Program-made: the position numbers and the translations under genes
Assembly (NCBI RefSeq): GCF_042680805.1
Contig: NZ_JBHUEM010000020.1
Coordinates: 248,001-312,000 of the forward strand
Direction: 5' to 3'
Source of the DNA: Bacillus_CJ salitolerans
GTDB lineage: Bacteria; Bacillota; Bacilli; Bacillales; SA4
Length of the DNA: 64,000 nt
Shown here: piece after piece, positions 17,481 to 25,926 of the stretch
Layout: each line of letters begins with the position of its first letter
How positions within the stretch are numbered: the stretch's first letter is position 1
Notes under the pieces: generated by a model
What the model was told of the DNA's origin: nothing
Databases searched by the model: none
Seen by the model: only the letters and a program-made list of their open reading frames with translations

Positions 17481-17592
17481 GATCCAGCTCCTAGCCAAGA
17501 TGAAATGGCGACGATCTTTTCTTTTCATTCTACTCGAGGTCAAATAACTCTAGGAGAATAAAAGGGAAAGGGACCTTAGCCTTTTGGCCTGA
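17481..17592. repeat. Dispersed structured repeat, copy A (degenerate)
   Basis: Shares with copies B (24148) and C (35792) the blocks CCAGCTCC, GCCAAGATGAAATGG, GACGA, CTACTCGAGGTCAAA and GAATAAAAGGG. The 3' half is diverged and lacks the clear second hairpin and the GGGGCGCATG block. It lies in a gap between a terminator and the broken traX. Confidence 0.7.
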
Positions 17593-17610
17593 TTCATCTA
17601 ATTGTCTTGT

Positions 17611-18205
17611 CTATCTATTACATAACATAGGGACTATCTTATTACGAAGGAACAGATGCAGTGGATAAAAAGTGCGATATACAAAACGGTTGACCTTTAT
17701 TTGTTTATACTTTTCTTGATTTAATATTACGATTGTCCCCAACATACTAAGTAGCTGAATAGATGACCAATCAAAAAAACTCCATACAGCATTATGTAGA
17801 AGAAAATGCCCCAATAGTTGATGGTATCCATGATAATTTCGTAAATTCCATATTCTGCTAATTCAGAAATAATACTTATCACTATGGAAACCGGAACCCA
17901 TATATACCATTTAGTTACATCTACTACCCAAAGTATGATTAATGAATAAAAGAGAGTAAAAATAACATTTAAAGTCAGACTATTAAAAGCCAAAACATAG
18001 GGGATTTGTGAAATTATCATAAGAGTTGCAAGACGTAGCATGCAACTTTTCATACTATGTGTAAAGCGATATCCTTGAGTAAGAGCAAAACAATAGATAG
18101 GAAACGCTAATCGACCTATATAGCGAAATAATTTATGTTCAGGAAAAAAGATTACCCCAACATGATCGATAAACATACTAACCATCCCGCAATCATTTCT
18201 AGCAT
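17611..18205 (-). pseudogene. TraX family membrane protein, frameshifted
   Basis: On the reverse strand a TraX-like protein is split over frames. The original start is probably ATG 18205 (behind GGGGAAGGGG), giving MLEMIAGW. A shift then leads into MFIDHVGVIFFPEHKLFRYIGRLAFPIYCF, the TraX signature, running to about 17740. The C-terminal part, WSSIQLLSMLGTIVILN to TFYPLHLF, continues in another frame to 17611. TraX proteins are polytopic and acyltransferase-like (F-pilin acetylation in enterics); the Bacillus role is unknown. Two frame changes make a full-length product impossible. The longest intact piece is 152 codons (17727-18185). Confidence 0.7.
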
Positions 18206-18410
18206 TTCATTTCCCCTTCCTATTATGATAACACTTTTCCATTTTTGTCCTTTACAATACTATATAGCATCATTCAAAATCGTAAGTGAACACCTTCTTT
18301 TTAAAGAAATGCCCCAAATGAAAGATTTTATTATCCATGATCTATAAGAAGGAATTCAAGTGAATAAGTGTTGAAAAAGGTATTTTTGTAGGGATAGGGA
18401 AGTGTAGTTA

Positions 18411-18713
18411 ATGAATCAACAAAAGCATATGAATCATGTTGTAATCGATTTACATAGTGATTGTGAGAATTGTTTTAGTCTGTGCTGTGTAGCTTTACCA
18501 TTTGCAAAGTCTGCAGATTTCGCTAATGATAAAAGTAGTGGCATACCATGTGATAATCTTCAGAATAATTATCGTTGCAGGATACACAAGGATTTACGTG
18601 AAAAAGGATTTAAAGGGTGTACGGTTTATGAATGTTTTGGGGCTGGACAGAAGGTTTCTCAATTCACGTACATTTATACATACGAAAGAATGGGAGGCTC
18701 TATGAATATTTGA
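18411..18713 (+). pseudogene. N-terminal stub of pentapeptide-repeat protein
   Basis: The first 83 or so codons (ATG 18411) match the Cys-rich N-terminal domain found before pentapeptide repeats in Bacillus YybG-like proteins: CENCFSLCCVALPFAKSADFA, CRIHKDLREKGFKGCTVYECFGAGQKVSQ. Full-length relatives are about 270-290 residues. Here the sequence diverges after KVSQ and stops at codon 101, so the pentapeptide region is gone. The seven or more Cys residues suggest a metal site. Translation of the stub is possible, since start and frame are intact. Confidence 0.65.
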
Positions 18714-18721
18714 AACAGAGA

Positions 18722-18775
18722 AAAAACAACAAGCTACCTATTTGCAAGACTTGATCTTGGTATAGGTAGCTTGTT
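18722..18775 (-). terminator. Terminator of the leftward MFS gene
   Basis: The stem of AACAAGCTACCTAT (18728-18741) with its complement (18762-18775) runs into a T-run when read leftward. Confidence 0.75.
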
Positions 18776-18798
18776 ATAGGCAACAAATGATAGATTTT

Positions 18799-20061
18799 TT
18801 AAGCCGGTTTCACTTGATTACTAGTAGAATCTGAAAGCTGCTTACGACCTTCGAGTTCTGGAATAATTGTTGCGTAAATAAATACACCAGCCATTCCTAT
18901 AGCTAACAATAGGATGGACATCCATATAGAAGGTAGAAATGCACTTAATGTTACGAATAGAGAAGAAACTAACATAGCACCATTAAAAGTTAAGCCATTT
19001 ATGGCCATATATGTGCTTCTTGATTCTGCCGGTGGAATAGAAGCTAAGTAGGCATGTTGTACTGGTACCTTGATTACTTCACCTATGGTTGTAAATAACA
19101 TAAAGGCAAATAATACCCAAATGTTATTAAAATATGATATAGCAGAATATCCAATAACATACATGGCAGATCCGACAATGAGTACATTTCCATCCTTAAA
19201 CTTTGTAATCATTTTAGCAGCAAATATAGATGTTAGTACAACTAGAATGGTATTCTCTGTACGAAGGAATCCAACCATGTTTACTCCATCGATTTGCCAC
19301 AAGAAAAAAGTTTGGAGGGGCATTTCATTCGTAAGTCGAATGGCCATATAATTCGTTAAGCTTAATTCTAATGTGAATATTAATAGTCCCGCAAGAACAT
19401 ACATAACAAACAGACGATCTTCCAAAACTTTTCCATAACTTTTGAATATCCCTCTTGGATATAAACTTGGTTTAGTATCTTGTGTTGGAGTGAAGCTTTC
19501 CTTTATGAAAAACACTACTAATACTGATACTAGGAAGGCAACTGATGCAGTTGCAACAAACAATTCAAATAGATGTGTTTTAAAGAAAAACCCTCCTACA
19601 ATTGCACCAAGGGCAATTGACAAGTTTGTAGCCCAATACGTTATAGAGTACATAAGCTTTCGTTGCTCTGGCGTTGATACATCAATTAACATGGCTTGAT
19701 TTGCAGGGCCTGCTAATCCCCAGCAAATACTGTTAATTGTCATCATGAAGAAGGTTAAGAGCGGTAGTTCAAACCAAGCAGAGTTAGCAAGTGCCATCGT
19801 AGCAAAAGCTAAAAATCTAACAACCTCCGCAAACGCCATTAATTTCTTTCTACCGAATATGTCAGAGTAGTACCCTCCTAAAAAGTTAACAGCTGCTCCA
19901 ACGATAACATTAAACATTAACAATATTCCAGCAAGCTTTGCACTAAAATGACTTGCCAAATAAATCGCCATAAAGGGAAAAACCATCCCACCTACTAGCC
20001 GACTTAAGAATGTTTCTACTATTCTAATTTTGATATTAATATGAAAATCCCTAAATTTCAT
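18799..20061 (-). CDS. MFS transporter
   Basis: A 12-helix major facilitator of about 420 residues. The loop 2-3 signature is seen as GGYYSDIFGRKKLM near residue 65 (form of GxxxDxxGRR). The balance of helices and the MAIYLASHF opening resemble drug or small-molecule efflux permeases of the Bacillus YttB/YfmO kind. The frame opens at GTG 20070, but GAGGTG overlaps that codon and is correctly spaced for ATG 20061, which I choose. It is divergent from the ArsR-ABC operon at 20405 with about 340 bases between, so shared control is possible. The substrate is unknown. Confidence 0.88.
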   Translation of the reverse strand: MKFRDFHINIKIRIVETFLSRLVGGMVFPFMAIYLASHFSAKLAGILLMFNVIVGAAVNFLGGYYSDIFGRKKLMAFAEVVRFLAFATMALANSAWFELPLLTFFMMTINSICWGLAGPANQAMLIDVSTPEQRKLMYSITYWATNLSIALGAIVGGFFFKTHLFELFVATASVAFLVSVLVVFFIKESFTPTQDTKPSLYPRGIFKSYGKVLEDRLFVMYVLAGLLIFTLELSLTNYMAIRLTNEMPLQTFFLWQIDGVNMVGFLRTENTILVVLTSIFAAKMITKFKDGNVLIVGSAMYVIGYSAISYFNNIWVLFAFMLFTTIGEVIKVPVQHAYLASIPPAESRSTYMAINGLTFNGAMLVSSLFVTLSAFLPSIWMSILLLAIGMAGVFIYATIIPELEGRKQLSDSTSNQVKPA

Positions 20062-20319
20062 TCCATTCACCTCAGATGTTTTTCAATTTCTCTTTAAAAT
20101 ATACCTCTAGTTAAGCGAAGACTCATCGTGAATGAGATGGAACTATCATCATACTTTCGTCTTAGAAACTAGCAAATTAATCGTACATAAATAGACTTAT
20201 TTCCAAATTATGTATTGTTAATTTTTGTGAATATTGTTCCTTATTATAGACAGATAGTATTCTTTTCGCAATACGAAAGATTATTCTGACTATTTCATTG
20301 GAGAAGCATATCTTTACGA

Positions 20320-20353
20320 TTCAGTTGACAACTGAACTTTTTTCCATTATTAT
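20320..20353 (+). promoter_or_regulatory. Promoter with palindromic operator for ArsR-ABC operon
   Basis: The -35 TTGACA (20325-20330) and -10 TATTAT (20348-20353) are separated by exactly 17 bases. A perfect 17-base palindrome, TTCAGTTG-A-CAACTGAA (20320-20336), covers the -35. ArsR-family repressors bind such inverted repeats, so this is the likely autoregulatory operator. A weaker GATTC/GAATC pair flanks 20385-20402. Confidence 0.75.
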
Positions 20354-20404
20354 ACTGAATAATTTTGCAAAATTATAAAACTGATTCACCAAACAGCGAA
20401 TCAA

Positions 20405-21406
20405 ATGGAGATGGTTTTTATAGAATTACAGCGCTGGTTTCAAAAACATGTTCACGTAAAATATTCACCATTTTATGAAATGCTAGTTAGCTTACATGTC
20501 TTACACGAACCTAAACATCACACACACAGGTTGAAATGGGCAAAAGAAGTGTGTGATCAATTGGATAGAAATCTATCAAAAACACTATATAAACTAGGTG
20601 ATTTATCAAATAAGTGGCTAAATATTCTTGATTATCTAGATATGCTAGAAGATAAATCAAAACAACCAGAAGAAATAATTGATGGAATACGTCAATTAAA
20701 CGATGATAAATTTGCTAGGTTACTGACAGGAAATAATTCAGAGAGAACGCTCGGTTTATCATTACATACGTTAAAAAGTGAATTGTGCGAGGCTCTATAC
20801 GATTACCATCAACACATTTTTGCAAGAGAACTCTACAGGATAGAACCTTGGCTTATACGTTCTATACATGAAATTAGTGATGGTTTACAAATAGATGGCG
20901 GTGCAACCATTTTGAGCTTACACCCAAGAATTGGAGTTTCGGAACATTGGATTAAATTTTACAAGGCAGAAACCTATCAGTATTTGTGGAAAGATTTGGA
21001 TTCTATCACCCTATATCCTTCAACATTTGTAGCCCCTCATTTATTGGTAGGACTTGATGCACCACATCTATCCATCGCATTTCATGTTGAAATACCTGGA
21101 AATGAAATGAAACAGGAGTATGTCCCTGAAGACTTATTAACTGTATTAAAGTTGATAAGTGATGAAACAAGGTTACTTATCTTGCAGAGACTGCTATACC
21201 ACTCATATTGTACACAACAGCTAGTCGATATATTTGGATTAGCTCCTGCAACGATTTCTAAGCATTTAAAAGTTTTAGAGAAAGCTAAACTTATTTTTTC
21301 GGAAAGAAGAGGACACTATGTCTTTTACTCTACCAATAAAATGCAACTTTCTCTATTGAAGGTTGATTTAGATCAGTTTTTCGATCAGCCTCTATTATCT
21401 AAATAA
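20405..21406 (+). CDS. ArsR family regulator with N-terminal DUF5937-type domain
   Basis: A 333-residue protein. The C-terminal winged helix is at about residues 245-325, with the ArsR signature LISDETRLLILQRLL, the recognition helix around LAPATISKHLKVLEKA, and the wing GHYVFYS. The large N-terminal part (about 1-240) matches the DUF5937-type ligand domain found in Firmicutes ArsR regulators. There is no CxC metal site, so the inducer is probably not a metal. It heads an operon with two ABC-2 permeases and an ATPase and probably represses it through the palindrome at 20320. The start is uncertain: ATG 20405 and ATG 20411 both lack a properly spaced box, and GGAGATGG (20408-20415) lies inside the frame. 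Confidence 0.82.
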   Translation: MEMVFIELQRWFQKHVHVKYSPFYEMLVSLHVLHEPKHHTHRLKWAKEVCDQLDRNLSKTLYKLGDLSNKWLNILDYLDMLEDKSKQPEEIIDGIRQLNDDKFARLLTGNNSERTLGLSLHTLKSELCEALYDYHQHIFARELYRIEPWLIRSIHEISDGLQIDGGATILSLHPRIGVSEHWIKFYKAETYQYLWKDLDSITLYPSTFVAPHLLVGLDAPHLSIAFHVEIPGNEMKQEYVPEDLLTVLKLISDETRLLILQRLLYHSYCTQQLVDIFGLAPATISKHLKVLEKAKLIFSERRGHYVFYSTNKMQLSLLKVDLDQFFDQPLLSK

Positions 21407-21425
21407 ATTAAAAGAGGGGATTCAT

Positions 21426-22235
21426 GTGTGGTTAACAGTAAGTGCAACCTTTACAAGAAATTTCTTAATAATGAGACGTGCGTATCCTTGGTCCTTTTTC
21501 ATTGGACATATTTTAAGTGGAACGTACGTTGTCATTTTCGCTTATCTTACATATTTTTATGTGTTTGAAGGTGACATGGATAGTCGTTTTAATCAGCTAG
21601 CAGGAACGAATGACTATATCTCTTACACAATATTAGGTGGACTATTATTTTCTTTTTCAGTTTCTCTTCTCATGATTGTTAGTAGAACACTGATTACAGA
21701 ATTTCGAGAGGGAACACTCGATAGCTTATTGTTAACTCCTTCTTCAAGAAATGGATACTTTTTAGGTGCCACTGCACAAGGATTGATGAGACTAGGTCTT
21801 GAGTTTCTTGCAATCATACTAGTTGGCGGATTATTTGGATTATCTTTCTATAATGTCAATGTTCTAGGTTGTTTAGTCATATTATTCGTTCTAATTTTTG
21901 CAACGTTTTCACAATCTCTTGTACTTGGTGGATTTATGTTGTACTTCAGAGATACATATATCACTCAAAATACACTATTTGTATTAATGGGATTAGTATG
22001 TAGTATAACCTTTCCAACTGAATACCTACCTTTAGGTGTGCACTGGATTGGTGAAATGATGCCATTAACACATGGGGTCGATGCATTCCGTCAAATGTTT
22101 ATTGAAGGGACTCCAATTACAGAAGTTAAGTTAGAGATTTTTAAGATGATTGGACTTGGTTTTATTTACTTACTTGTTGGAATGGTATTAATTCGAAGAA
22201 TGGAAAAATTCATAATCGAGAAACACTTTGGATAA
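21426..22235 (+). CDS. ABC-2 type transporter permease
   Basis: A 269-residue inner-membrane permease with six predicted helices. The typical ABC-2 middle is FREGTLDSLLLTPSSRNGYFLG near residue 97, and the conserved closing part is EMMPLTHGVDAFRQMFIEG near 215. Start GTG 21426 follows AGAGGGG. It is the second gene of the operon, 19 bases after the regulator and 12 bases before the ATPase. With 23225 it probably forms a heterodimeric channel, as in DrrAB/NodJ-like exporters. The substrate is unknown. Confidence 0.88.
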   Translation: MWLTVSATFTRNFLIMRRAYPWSFFIGHILSGTYVVIFAYLTYFYVFEGDMDSRFNQLAGTNDYISYTILGGLLFSFSVSLLMIVSRTLITEFREGTLDSLLLTPSSRNGYFLGATAQGLMRLGLEFLAIILVGGLFGLSFYNVNVLGCLVILFVLIFATFSQSLVLGGFMLYFRDTYITQNTLFVLMGLVCSITFPTEYLPLGVHWIGEMMPLTHGVDAFRQMFIEGTPITEVKLEIFKMIGLGFIYLLVGMVLIRRMEKFIIEKHFG

Positions 22236-22247
22236 GGGGGAGTATGT

Positions 22248-23228
22248 ATGATTCAAGCTTCTGGTCTTGTAAAAGAATATGTAGTAACGAAAAAGAAAGG
22301 TTTCTTTCATAAAACAAAAGAACGAGTGGTAGCTGTAAATGGATTAGATTTATCTATTCATAAAGGAGAAATCGTTGGCCTTTTAGGATTAAATGGAGCA
22401 GGAAAAACGACTACAATTAAAATGCTGTCAACGTTACTTTCACCCACTTCTGGAACAATTCTTGTAGATGGTGAAGACATAACAACGAATGCCAAGCGTA
22501 CTAAACAAAAAGTGAATATGATTGCTGGCGGGGAACGAATGCTTTATTGGCGTTTAACCGGTTACGAAAATCTTGTATATTTCGGAAAATTATATGGACT
22601 TTCAGGTCAATCGTTATCAGAAAGAATTTGGTCATTACTTGAGATAGTTGGTCTATCTGATGTAGCACATAAACCTGTAGAACAATATTCAAAAGGGATG
22701 AAACAGAGGTTGCAAATTGCTCGTGGCTTAATTAATGACCCGTCCTATATATTTTTAGATGAGCCTACTCTTGGATTAGATACACCTATTGCCAAGCAAT
22801 TACGGAAATTAATTCGTACACTTGCAACAGAACAGGGGAAAGGTGTCCTATTAACCACACACTATTTGGACGAAGTCGAAGAACTATGTGATCGTGTGTA
22901 CATCATCAATAAGGGAGAACTACTAATGCACAATAGTCCTGAAAAGATAATAGAAACTGTTGTCAAGGATTATAGTGTGACGGTGATAACTGAACCTTTG
23001 CGTATCGATTCTATTAAAAACATTGAATCTACTTTAAATAAGAATCATATTTCAGTCCATGCGTCCCTAGTACAAGAAGGTCAGTTGCTTAGTTTTAATG
23101 CACCATATGATCCAACCACTACCATACTAAATACCTGCATGGAGAACGGACTAACCATACAAAAGTTTGAAGTAAACCGTCCAAAACTTGAAGATGCCAT
23201 TATACATTTAGCAGGAGAAGCATCATGA
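22248..23228 (+). CDS. ABC transporter ATP-binding protein
   Basis: A 326-residue cytoplasmic ATPase for the flanking permeases. Walker A is GLNGAGKTT near residue 49, the signature is YSKGMKQRLQIARG near 150, Walker B is YIFLDEPTLGLD near 170, and the H-loop is TTHYLDE near 205. A C-terminal extension of about 90 residues resembles the DUF4162-like tail of DrrA-type drug-export ATPases. AAGGGGGAGT precedes ATG 22248. Its stop overlaps the start of the next permease by 4 bases, so translation is coupled. Confidence 0.93.
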   Translation: MIQASGLVKEYVVTKKKGFFHKTKERVVAVNGLDLSIHKGEIVGLLGLNGAGKTTTIKMLSTLLSPTSGTILVDGEDITTNAKRTKQKVNMIAGGERMLYWRLTGYENLVYFGKLYGLSGQSLSERIWSLLEIVGLSDVAHKPVEQYSKGMKQRLQIARGLINDPSYIFLDEPTLGLDTPIAKQLRKLIRTLATEQGKGVLLTTHYLDEVEELCDRVYIINKGELLMHNSPEKIIETVVKDYSVTVITEPLRIDSIKNIESTLNKNHISVHASLVQEGQLLSFNAPYDPTTTILNTCMENGLTIQKFEVNRPKLEDAIIHLAGEAS

Positions 23229-24040
23229 AATATATGATAAGTATACTAATGGCAGAGATGAGGAAATCTCACCTAAATCATTATCATAATAAACTCATAT
23301 ATTTCTCATTACTGATTTGGCCAGCACTTCTATTTGTTACAGCCTATTATTCGTTTAAACCATTTAATCTAACCCAATCAAGTCCATTGGCGAGGTTTAT
23401 CGAGATCGAACACTTATCTTTGTTCTTGTTAACTGGCTATCTTGGTTATATCTTTTTCTGGTGTCTCATTCAGTCAGCATGGCAAATGTCCTATGAACGT
23501 ATGTCGGGTACACTGGAATTAATTTTCCTTACCCCAGCTTCCCGAATAGCAGTAATGTACGGTAGAGCAGCTGGTAATTTAGTTGAGGCTGTTTGGCTAT
23601 TTTCACTCTTTTCATTATTAGCTGTATTTGTCATTGGTAAATCACATGAAATTATTTGGTGGAACGTACCAATTGTTATGGTAGTATTAACCATTTCTGC
23701 AGTCATCTGGGGAGGATTCTTGAATGTTATCTTTTTATTTTCAAGAGATGCCGGGATACTCTTCACGGTACTTGAGGAACCAATGCAATTCTTTTCTGGG
23801 GTTCGTTTACCGGTTGCAACATTTCCATTATGGGGGAAAGGAATCGCCTATATTTTCCCTCTTACTTATGTATTAAGTATTGTAAGAGAACTATTAATGG
23901 GTCGAGTAGAATGGTTTCAACTTATTAAACCTTTAGGTATGTTAGCTGGAATACTTCTTGTATTATTATTCTTCACCTTTTTACTCCTTTCAAAGGCTGA
24001 AAATCATGCTAAGGAAACTGGAAACATGACCTTATACTAA
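23225..24040 (+). CDS. ABC-2 type transporter permease (second)
   Basis: A 271-residue permease with six helices. It contains the same diagnostic core as the permease at 21426 (MSGTLELIFLTPASRIAVMYG; FSGVRLPVATFP; FPLTYVLSIVRELLMG), so the two are distant paralogues. The start ATG overlaps the ATPase stop (ATGA). It is the last gene of the operon, followed by a GC-rich terminator at 24061. Together the four genes encode a regulated ABC-2 exporter. Confidence 0.88.
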   Translation: MKYMISILMAEMRKSHLNHYHNKLIYFSLLIWPALLFVTAYYSFKPFNLTQSSPLARFIEIEHLSLFLLTGYLGYIFFWCLIQSAWQMSYERMSGTLELIFLTPASRIAVMYGRAAGNLVEAVWLFSLFSLLAVFVIGKSHEIIWWNVPIVMVVLTISAVIWGGFLNVIFLFSRDAGILFTVLEEPMQFFSGVRLPVATFPLWGKGIAYIFPLTYVLSIVRELLMGRVEWFQLIKPLGMLAGILLVLLFFTFLLLSKAENHAKETGNMTLY

Positions 24041-24060
24041 TAAATGTATTGGGATTTTAG

Positions 24061-24092
24061 GGCATCGCGGGATTATCCCGGATGCTTTTTAT
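24061..24092 (+). terminator. Terminator of ArsR-ABC operon
   Basis: The stem runs from GCATCGCGGGAT (24062) to ATCCCGGATGC (ends 24085) with one mismatch, followed by TTTTT. Confidence 0.9.
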
Positions 24093-24147
24093 TTTAAGCT
24101 AAGAAAGCATATATTTCTGGTGTTTAGTTCTATACAATGGTACGACT

Positions 24148-24314
24148 AAATCCAGCTCCAGCGTTCAGCCAAGATGAAATGGTGACGACCTTTGCCATTT
24201 TCATCCTACTCGAGGTCAAAAACAAGTCATGAATAAAAGGGAAAACCACCCTTTTTTCATGACAGAATATTTGCTCTGTCTTAGGCAAACGGGGCGCATG
24301 AGCCTTTTTGTTCC
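24148..24314. repeat. Dispersed structured repeat, copy B
   Basis: Three hairpins can be drawn. The first is GATGAAATGG with CCATTTTCATC (24170s-24210). The second is GTCATGAATAAAAGGG with CCCTTTTTTCATGAC (24226-24262). The third is a short GGGGCGCATG/AGCC block before TTTTTG. Copy C at 35792 has the same order of blocks with changed but still paired bases in stem two. It lies directly after the terminator of the ABC operon. Confidence 0.75.
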
Positions 24315-24408
24315 TATGGGACATATTTAGAGAATGATGTTGAAACTTTTATTGGGGTTAGCCGTAAAAGTAAATAAGGCATAAATATCATAATAAAAGG
24401 GTGAGAGT

Positions 24409-24585
24409 ATGTTCAAAAAGATTATTAAAGAAATAATTAAGAGTAAAGTGCATCATAAACGATATTCGAGTAGTGATCGTAAGAAAAAGTATTATGGTCA
24501 CAATCCTTCTAAATATGGACACGGATATTATAAAAAGAAGCACAAGTCTAGCGGTTTCTTTGGGAAATCTTATAGTAGTAGCTAA
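24409..24585 (+). CDS. Small basic Tyr/Ser/Gly-rich protein coupled to kinase gene
   Basis: A 58-residue protein from ATG 24409, behind AAAGGGTGAGAGT. It is strongly basic (about 17 Lys/Arg) with many His, Tyr and Ser. It opens MFKKIIKEIIKSKVHHKRY, continues with YYGHNPSKYGHGYYKKKHK and ends FFGKSYSSS. It has no membrane helix, and I do not recognise a family. Its TAA overlaps the ATG of the kinase gene at 24585, so the two are translationally coupled and likely work together. The many Ser/Tyr residues make it a candidate kinase substrate or partner; that is inference. Confidence 0.7.
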   Translation: MFKKIIKEIIKSKVHHKRYSSSDRKKKYYGHNPSKYGHGYYKKKHKSSGFFGKSYSSS

Positions 24586-25382
24586 TGATTTCTCATTTAA
24601 GTGAATTATTTGAACATTATTATCTAAAAGGCAGTAGGATAAAAGAACAGTATCAAGTAATAAGAATTCTTGGTAAAGGAAGTTATGGAATTGCATATCT
24701 AGCTAACGATTTACGAACAAATAAAAAGGTGGTCGTAAAGCAACAAAAAAAAAGAAGGCTTAAAAGAAAGAAAAATCTACTAGCAAATGAAGGGTATATT
24801 CTCAAAAGCCTATCGCATTACGCTATCCCAGAGTTTATCGATCTATTTCACTATAATCACAACTTATTTTTAGTAATGGATTATATAGAAGGAAAAAATG
24901 TCGAAGAACTTATTTTCTATGAAGGGAAAACATTCACTGAAAAGGAAAGTTTTCATCTTGTTCTAAAAATATTATACGTTTTAAAGTATTTACATGAGAA
25001 CCAAATCGCTCACAGAGACATAAGACTACCGAATATTTTACTAAATGGAGATGAAGTATTTATCATTGATTTTGGCCTTGCCGTCTTTAAAAATCCCGAT
25101 GGAAATGAAGTAATGAATGAAGAATACTCACAGAAGAATAGAATCTATCATGAAAAGACTTATACTAGTGACTTCTACGACATTGGGCATTTCTTACTTT
25201 TCCTATTATATTCAAATTATCAACCTAAAAAAAAGGAAGAAACAAGCTGGGAAGAGGAACTCACGCTTGATGATCAAACAAGGAAAATAATTAGAAAACT
25301 ACTAAACATAGATTCTAACTACGAAAATATCCAAGAAATAATAGCAGATATTCATTCCTACCTAAAAAAAGAAACCAAGTAA
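24585..25382 (+). CDS. Serine/threonine protein kinase
   Basis: A eukaryotic-type protein kinase of 265 residues, essentially only the kinase domain. The glycine loop is LGKGSYGIAYLA near residue 30 and the ATP-binding Lys lies in VVVKQ near 50. The catalytic loop is HRDIRLPNILL near 143 and the metal loop is DFG near 163. There is no transmembrane or PASTA region, so it is cytoplasmic and unlike PrkC; it is nearer in layout to B. subtilis YbdM. It starts inside the stop of the small basic protein gene and is followed by a terminator. The substrate is unknown. Confidence 0.88.
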   Translation: MISHLSELFEHYYLKGSRIKEQYQVIRILGKGSYGIAYLANDLRTNKKVVVKQQKKRRLKRKKNLLANEGYILKSLSHYAIPEFIDLFHYNHNLFLVMDYIEGKNVEELIFYEGKTFTEKESFHLVLKILYVLKYLHENQIAHRDIRLPNILLNGDEVFIIDFGLAVFKNPDGNEVMNEEYSQKNRIYHEKTYTSDFYDIGHFLLFLLYSNYQPKKKEETSWEEELTLDDQTRKIIRKLLNIDSNYENIQEIIADIHSYLKKETK

Positions 25383-25440
25383 CTAATATAATAGTTAGAG
25401 TTTCTATGGAGAAACATATGAAATGTCATACTAAATAGCA

Positions 25441-25468
25441 GACCAAATCGCACATGATTTGGTCTTTT
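25441..25468 (+). terminator. Terminator after kinase gene
   Basis: GACCAAATC (25441-25449) pairs with GATTTGGTC (25456-25464), followed by TTTT. The rest of the interval to 25926 shows no gene I can support. Confidence 0.85.
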
Positions 25469-25926
25469 GTTTTCCTCTTTATATCTACGTTTATTTGATA
25501 ATAACATCATTTTAATAGCATACATAATCGCAACCCCAAACATCGGTGGCAACCTCCATATAAAAACAAAAAATATTAAAATCTATGATGAAAACAAAAT
25601 GGAATACTCTCTTAATGAGTTGGCTTCTGTTTGTCGGCAATATTGTGGTATATAATTTATTTTCTTATTACATTAACGGGTGCAAGAATGCAATAAGGAT
25701 TTGGCGCGATTGTCACCTGTTTTCTGCCAAAAGTAGAGAGGTTTCTTAATAAGAAAAGAAATCTTATTTTAAAAAACGTAGTAAAAAATTGTTTGACTCT
25801 TACATTCAAAATATTACCAGTTGAATATATCGAGGGTCACACTTACTATTTTACATATAGGATTTATAGAGATAGTGAATGAGGACCTTAAGTCTGATAT
25901 CAAATTTGTGAAAGAAGTGAGTAACT

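Noticed and set aside
19070..19699. Rightward frames of 85-93 codons
   Set aside because: They are antisense to the MFS gene and lack start signals.
25467..25655. Possible 62-codon gene after the kinase
   Set aside because: It starts within terminator-proximal sequence without a ribosome binding site and has no recognisable features.
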